Positions 7,698 through 9,518 of a stretch of DNA of 9,518 bases are shown here, one piece after another. The stretch covers positions 1 through 9,518 of the forward strand of contig DHLY01000106.1 in the NCBI GenBank assembly GCA_002405525.1, read 5' to 3'. The stretch is from Proteobacteria bacterium UBA4656 (GTDB taxonomy: Bacteria > Pseudomonadota > Gammaproteobacteria > Xanthomonadales > Ahniellaceae). Numbering within the stretch: position 1 is the first letter of the stretch; each line of letters starts with the position of its first letter. The translations under genes and the position numbers were made by a program. The notes beneath the pieces are model-generated. The model ran no database searches and was not told where the DNA came from. It worked only from the letters and a program-made list of their open reading frames with translations.

Positions 7698-8956
7698 TGC
7701 GCGCCCTGTTGCGCCTGGCGTGGCTGAGCCTCGCCAACCGCCGCTTCACTGCGCTACTGACCATCGCCACCATCGCGATCAGCGTGATGCTGCTGCTGGG
7801 CGTGGAGCGCCTGCGGCAGGAGGCGCGCGAAGGCTTCCTGCGCACCGTGTCCGGCACCGACCTGATCGTGGGCGCGCGCGCCAACCCGGTGCAGCTGCTG
7901 CTGTATTCGGTGTTCCGCCTGGGCGATGCGACCAACAACGTGTCGTGGCAGTCCTACCGCATGGTGGCCGACGACCCGCGCGTGGCGTGGACCATCCCGC
8001 TGTCGCTGGGCGATTCGCACCGCGGCTACCGCGTGCTCGGCACCAGCGGCGCGTACTTCGAGCACCTGCGCTACGCCGGAGACCGCGGACTGGAATTCGC
8101 CGCCGGCAAGCCCTTCAACGGGCTCGATGATGCCGTGGTCGGCGCCGAGGTCGCGCGCACGCTGCGCTATGCGGTCGGCGACCGCATCGTGGTCGCCCAC
8201 GGCACCGGCCGCGCCACCCTGGCGCAGCACGACGACCAGCCGTTCACGGTGGTCGGCATCCTCGCGCGCACCGGCACCCCGGTCGACCAGACCGTGCACG
8301 TGAGCCTGGAGGCGCTGGAAGCCATCCACAAGAACTGGCGCTTCGGCACGCGGATCGGCGAGGCGCCGACCGCGGAGCAGCTCGCTGCGGCCGACCTCAC
8401 GCCGCGCTCGATCACCGCCTTCTACGTCGGTGTCGAGCGCAAGCTGTCCACCTTCGCCGTGCAGCGCATGGTGAACGAGTACCGCGAGGAACCGCTGTCG
8501 GCGATCCTGCCCGGCGTCGCCCTGCAGCAGTTGTGGAACCTGCTCGGCGGGGTCGAGCGCGCGCTGCTCGCCACCGCCGCCTGCGTGGTGCTGGCCGGGC
8601 TGCTGGGAATGCTGACCGCGGTGCTGGCCACCCTCAACGAGCGCCGCCGCGAGATGGCCATCCTGCGTTCGGTCGGCGCACGCCCCGGCCACGTGCTGTG
8701 GCTGCTGCTGCTGGAGAGCGCCTTTCTCACCGTGCTCGGGGTGCTGGCCGGCCTGCTGCTGCTGCAGGCGGGGCTGGCCGTGGCCGCGCCGCTGCTCGAA
8801 ACGCGCTTCGGACTTTTCCTTTCCGTCGGCTGGCCGTCGGCGCCCGAGTGGCGGCTGCTCGCGCTGGTGCTCGGCGCGGGCTTCGCGGTCGGCCTGGTGC
8901 CGGCCGTCCTCGCCTATCGGCGTTCGGTGGCCGACGGCATGACCGTGCGGACTTGA
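7697..8956 (+). CDS. ABC transporter permease, MacB/FtsX type
   Basis: A 419-residue inner-membrane protein with the type VII (mechanotransmission) ABC plan. TM1 is at about 16-36; a large periplasmic MacB_PCD-like domain spans about 40-275; then come three C-terminal helices at about 287-312, 333-361 and 385-406. The cytoplasmic turn after TM2, NERRREMAILRSVGA at 314-328, is the coupling-helix signature of FtsX-domain proteins that contacts the ATPase. The ATG at 7697 overlaps the ATPase stop by one base and has GGAGG seven bases upstream (7685-7689). The periplasmic domain probably works with the histidine-rich protein and the DUF3299 protein. Lipoprotein export (LolCE) is a formal alternative, but the zinc-linked neighbours argue against it. 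The next gene begins 47 bp downstream. Confidence 0.92.
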
Positions 8957-9003
8957 CCGGCACGCCCGCGCTGCCGCCTACTGGGCGGCCTGGAGGACTC
9001 CCC

Positions 9004-9518
9004 GTGAACGCAGCTCCCATCCGCACCGCCCTGATCCTTGCCGGCATCGTCGGCGGCGTCGCCTGGCTGGCCTGGCCGGAGGCGCCGCGTCCGAGTGCCG
9101 GCATCGATGCCGAAGCCACGCTCGCCAACGTGCGCGCCATGATCGAATCCGGCCACCCGCCCGCGGGCAACGAGGACCGCTATCCGCTGGTACCACGCGA
9201 GGCCGCCACCGCGGCCGCGGGCAGCACGCTGGGCATCGGACTGGCTCACGCACAAGGCGACGCGCCCGCGATCGGCGCGCCGGCGCCGAAGGCCAGCGGC
9301 GACAATGCGGTCGATATCGACTGGCTGGAATTGATGCCGCCGGAGGACATCAAGAAGCTGCAGGAAATCCCGGCCGTGGACCACTCGGGCTTCGTCAGCG
9401 CCGAGCAGTTCATGAGCTTCAACACGGTCGAGGACCTCGACGGCCGCAAGGGTCGCATCGCCGGCTATGTGGTGCCGATCGACACCAATGCCGAGGGCGA
9501 ACTGACCTCGTTCTTCCT
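9004..9518 (+). CDS. DUF3299 protein of the zinc-uptake operon (partial, runs off right edge)
   Basis: The first 171 residues are visible; the gene continues past the window. An N-terminal hydrophobic segment (residues 6-23, IRTALILAGIVGGVAWLA) is a signal anchor or uncleaved signal peptide, placing the rest in the periplasm. A low-complexity alanine-rich linker covers about 65-100. The DUF3299 domain then begins at about 104 with DIDWLELMPPED and continues through LDGRKGRIAGYVVPIDTNAEGELTSFF, where the family normally goes on to a cysteine- and proline-rich core. Proteins of this family accompany ZrgA-type genes and MacB-like ABC transporters. Their biochemical role is unknown, and metal binding is a reasonable guess. 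The start is a GTG at 9004 with GGAGG at 8992-8996, seven bases upstream. It lies 47 bp after the permease stop and is probably in the same transcript. Confidence 0.85.
   Translation, partial: MNAAPIRTALILAGIVGGVAWLAWPEAPRPSAGIDAEATLANVRAMIESGHPPAGNEDRYPLVPREAATAAAGSTLGIGLAHAQGDAPAIGAPAPKASGDNAVDIDWLELMPPEDIKKLQEIPAVDHSGFVSAEQFMSFNTVEDLDGRKGRIAGYVVPIDTNAEGELTSFF

Overview
This window is GC-rich chromosomal DNA. Strong G/C bias at third codon positions produces long open frames antisense to the real genes. The gene content, codon use and protein styles suggest a high-GC gammaproteobacterium of the Xanthomonadaceae type (Lysobacter, Luteimonas or a relative). That placement is an inference from general resemblance, because no rRNA or marker gene is present.

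Layout. Positions 1-500 hold no convincing gene; the stretch has several G+C hairpins and I could not assign it. A compact minus-strand block follows, read from high to low coordinates: a two-motif CDGSH iron-sulfur protein (5470-5727), a lipoprotein periplasmic adaptor (4418-5473), an HAE1-type RND efflux pump (1264-4383), and a TrmH/SpoU RNA 2'-O-methyltransferase (501-1292). The joints are tight: a 4-bp GTGA overlap, a 34-bp gap and a 29-bp overlap. The four genes are probably one transcript. No outer-membrane channel gene is present, so the pump presumably uses a TolC-type protein encoded elsewhere.

Upstream of that block, also on the minus strand, lies a MerC-domain membrane protein (5817-6236). 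It is divergent from a plus-strand operon: a secreted histidine-rich ZrgA/DUF2796 protein (6312-6953), an ABC ATPase (6972-7697), a MacB/FtsX-type permease (7697-8956) and a DUF3299 protein that runs off the right edge (9004-9518). This matches the zinc-regulated Zrg-type zinc-acquisition cluster described in Vibrio. The 75-bp divergent intergenic region carries an AT-rich imperfect palindrome (6262-6277) with one perfect Zur half-site, so both directions may be repressed by zinc-loaded Zur.

The most interesting part is the right half. It pairs a presumed zinc-uptake system with a mechanotransmission-type ABC transporter and includes a MerC protein that shares its control region. The left half combines drug efflux with an iron-sulfur protein and an RNA methyltransferase, which is an unusual partnership.
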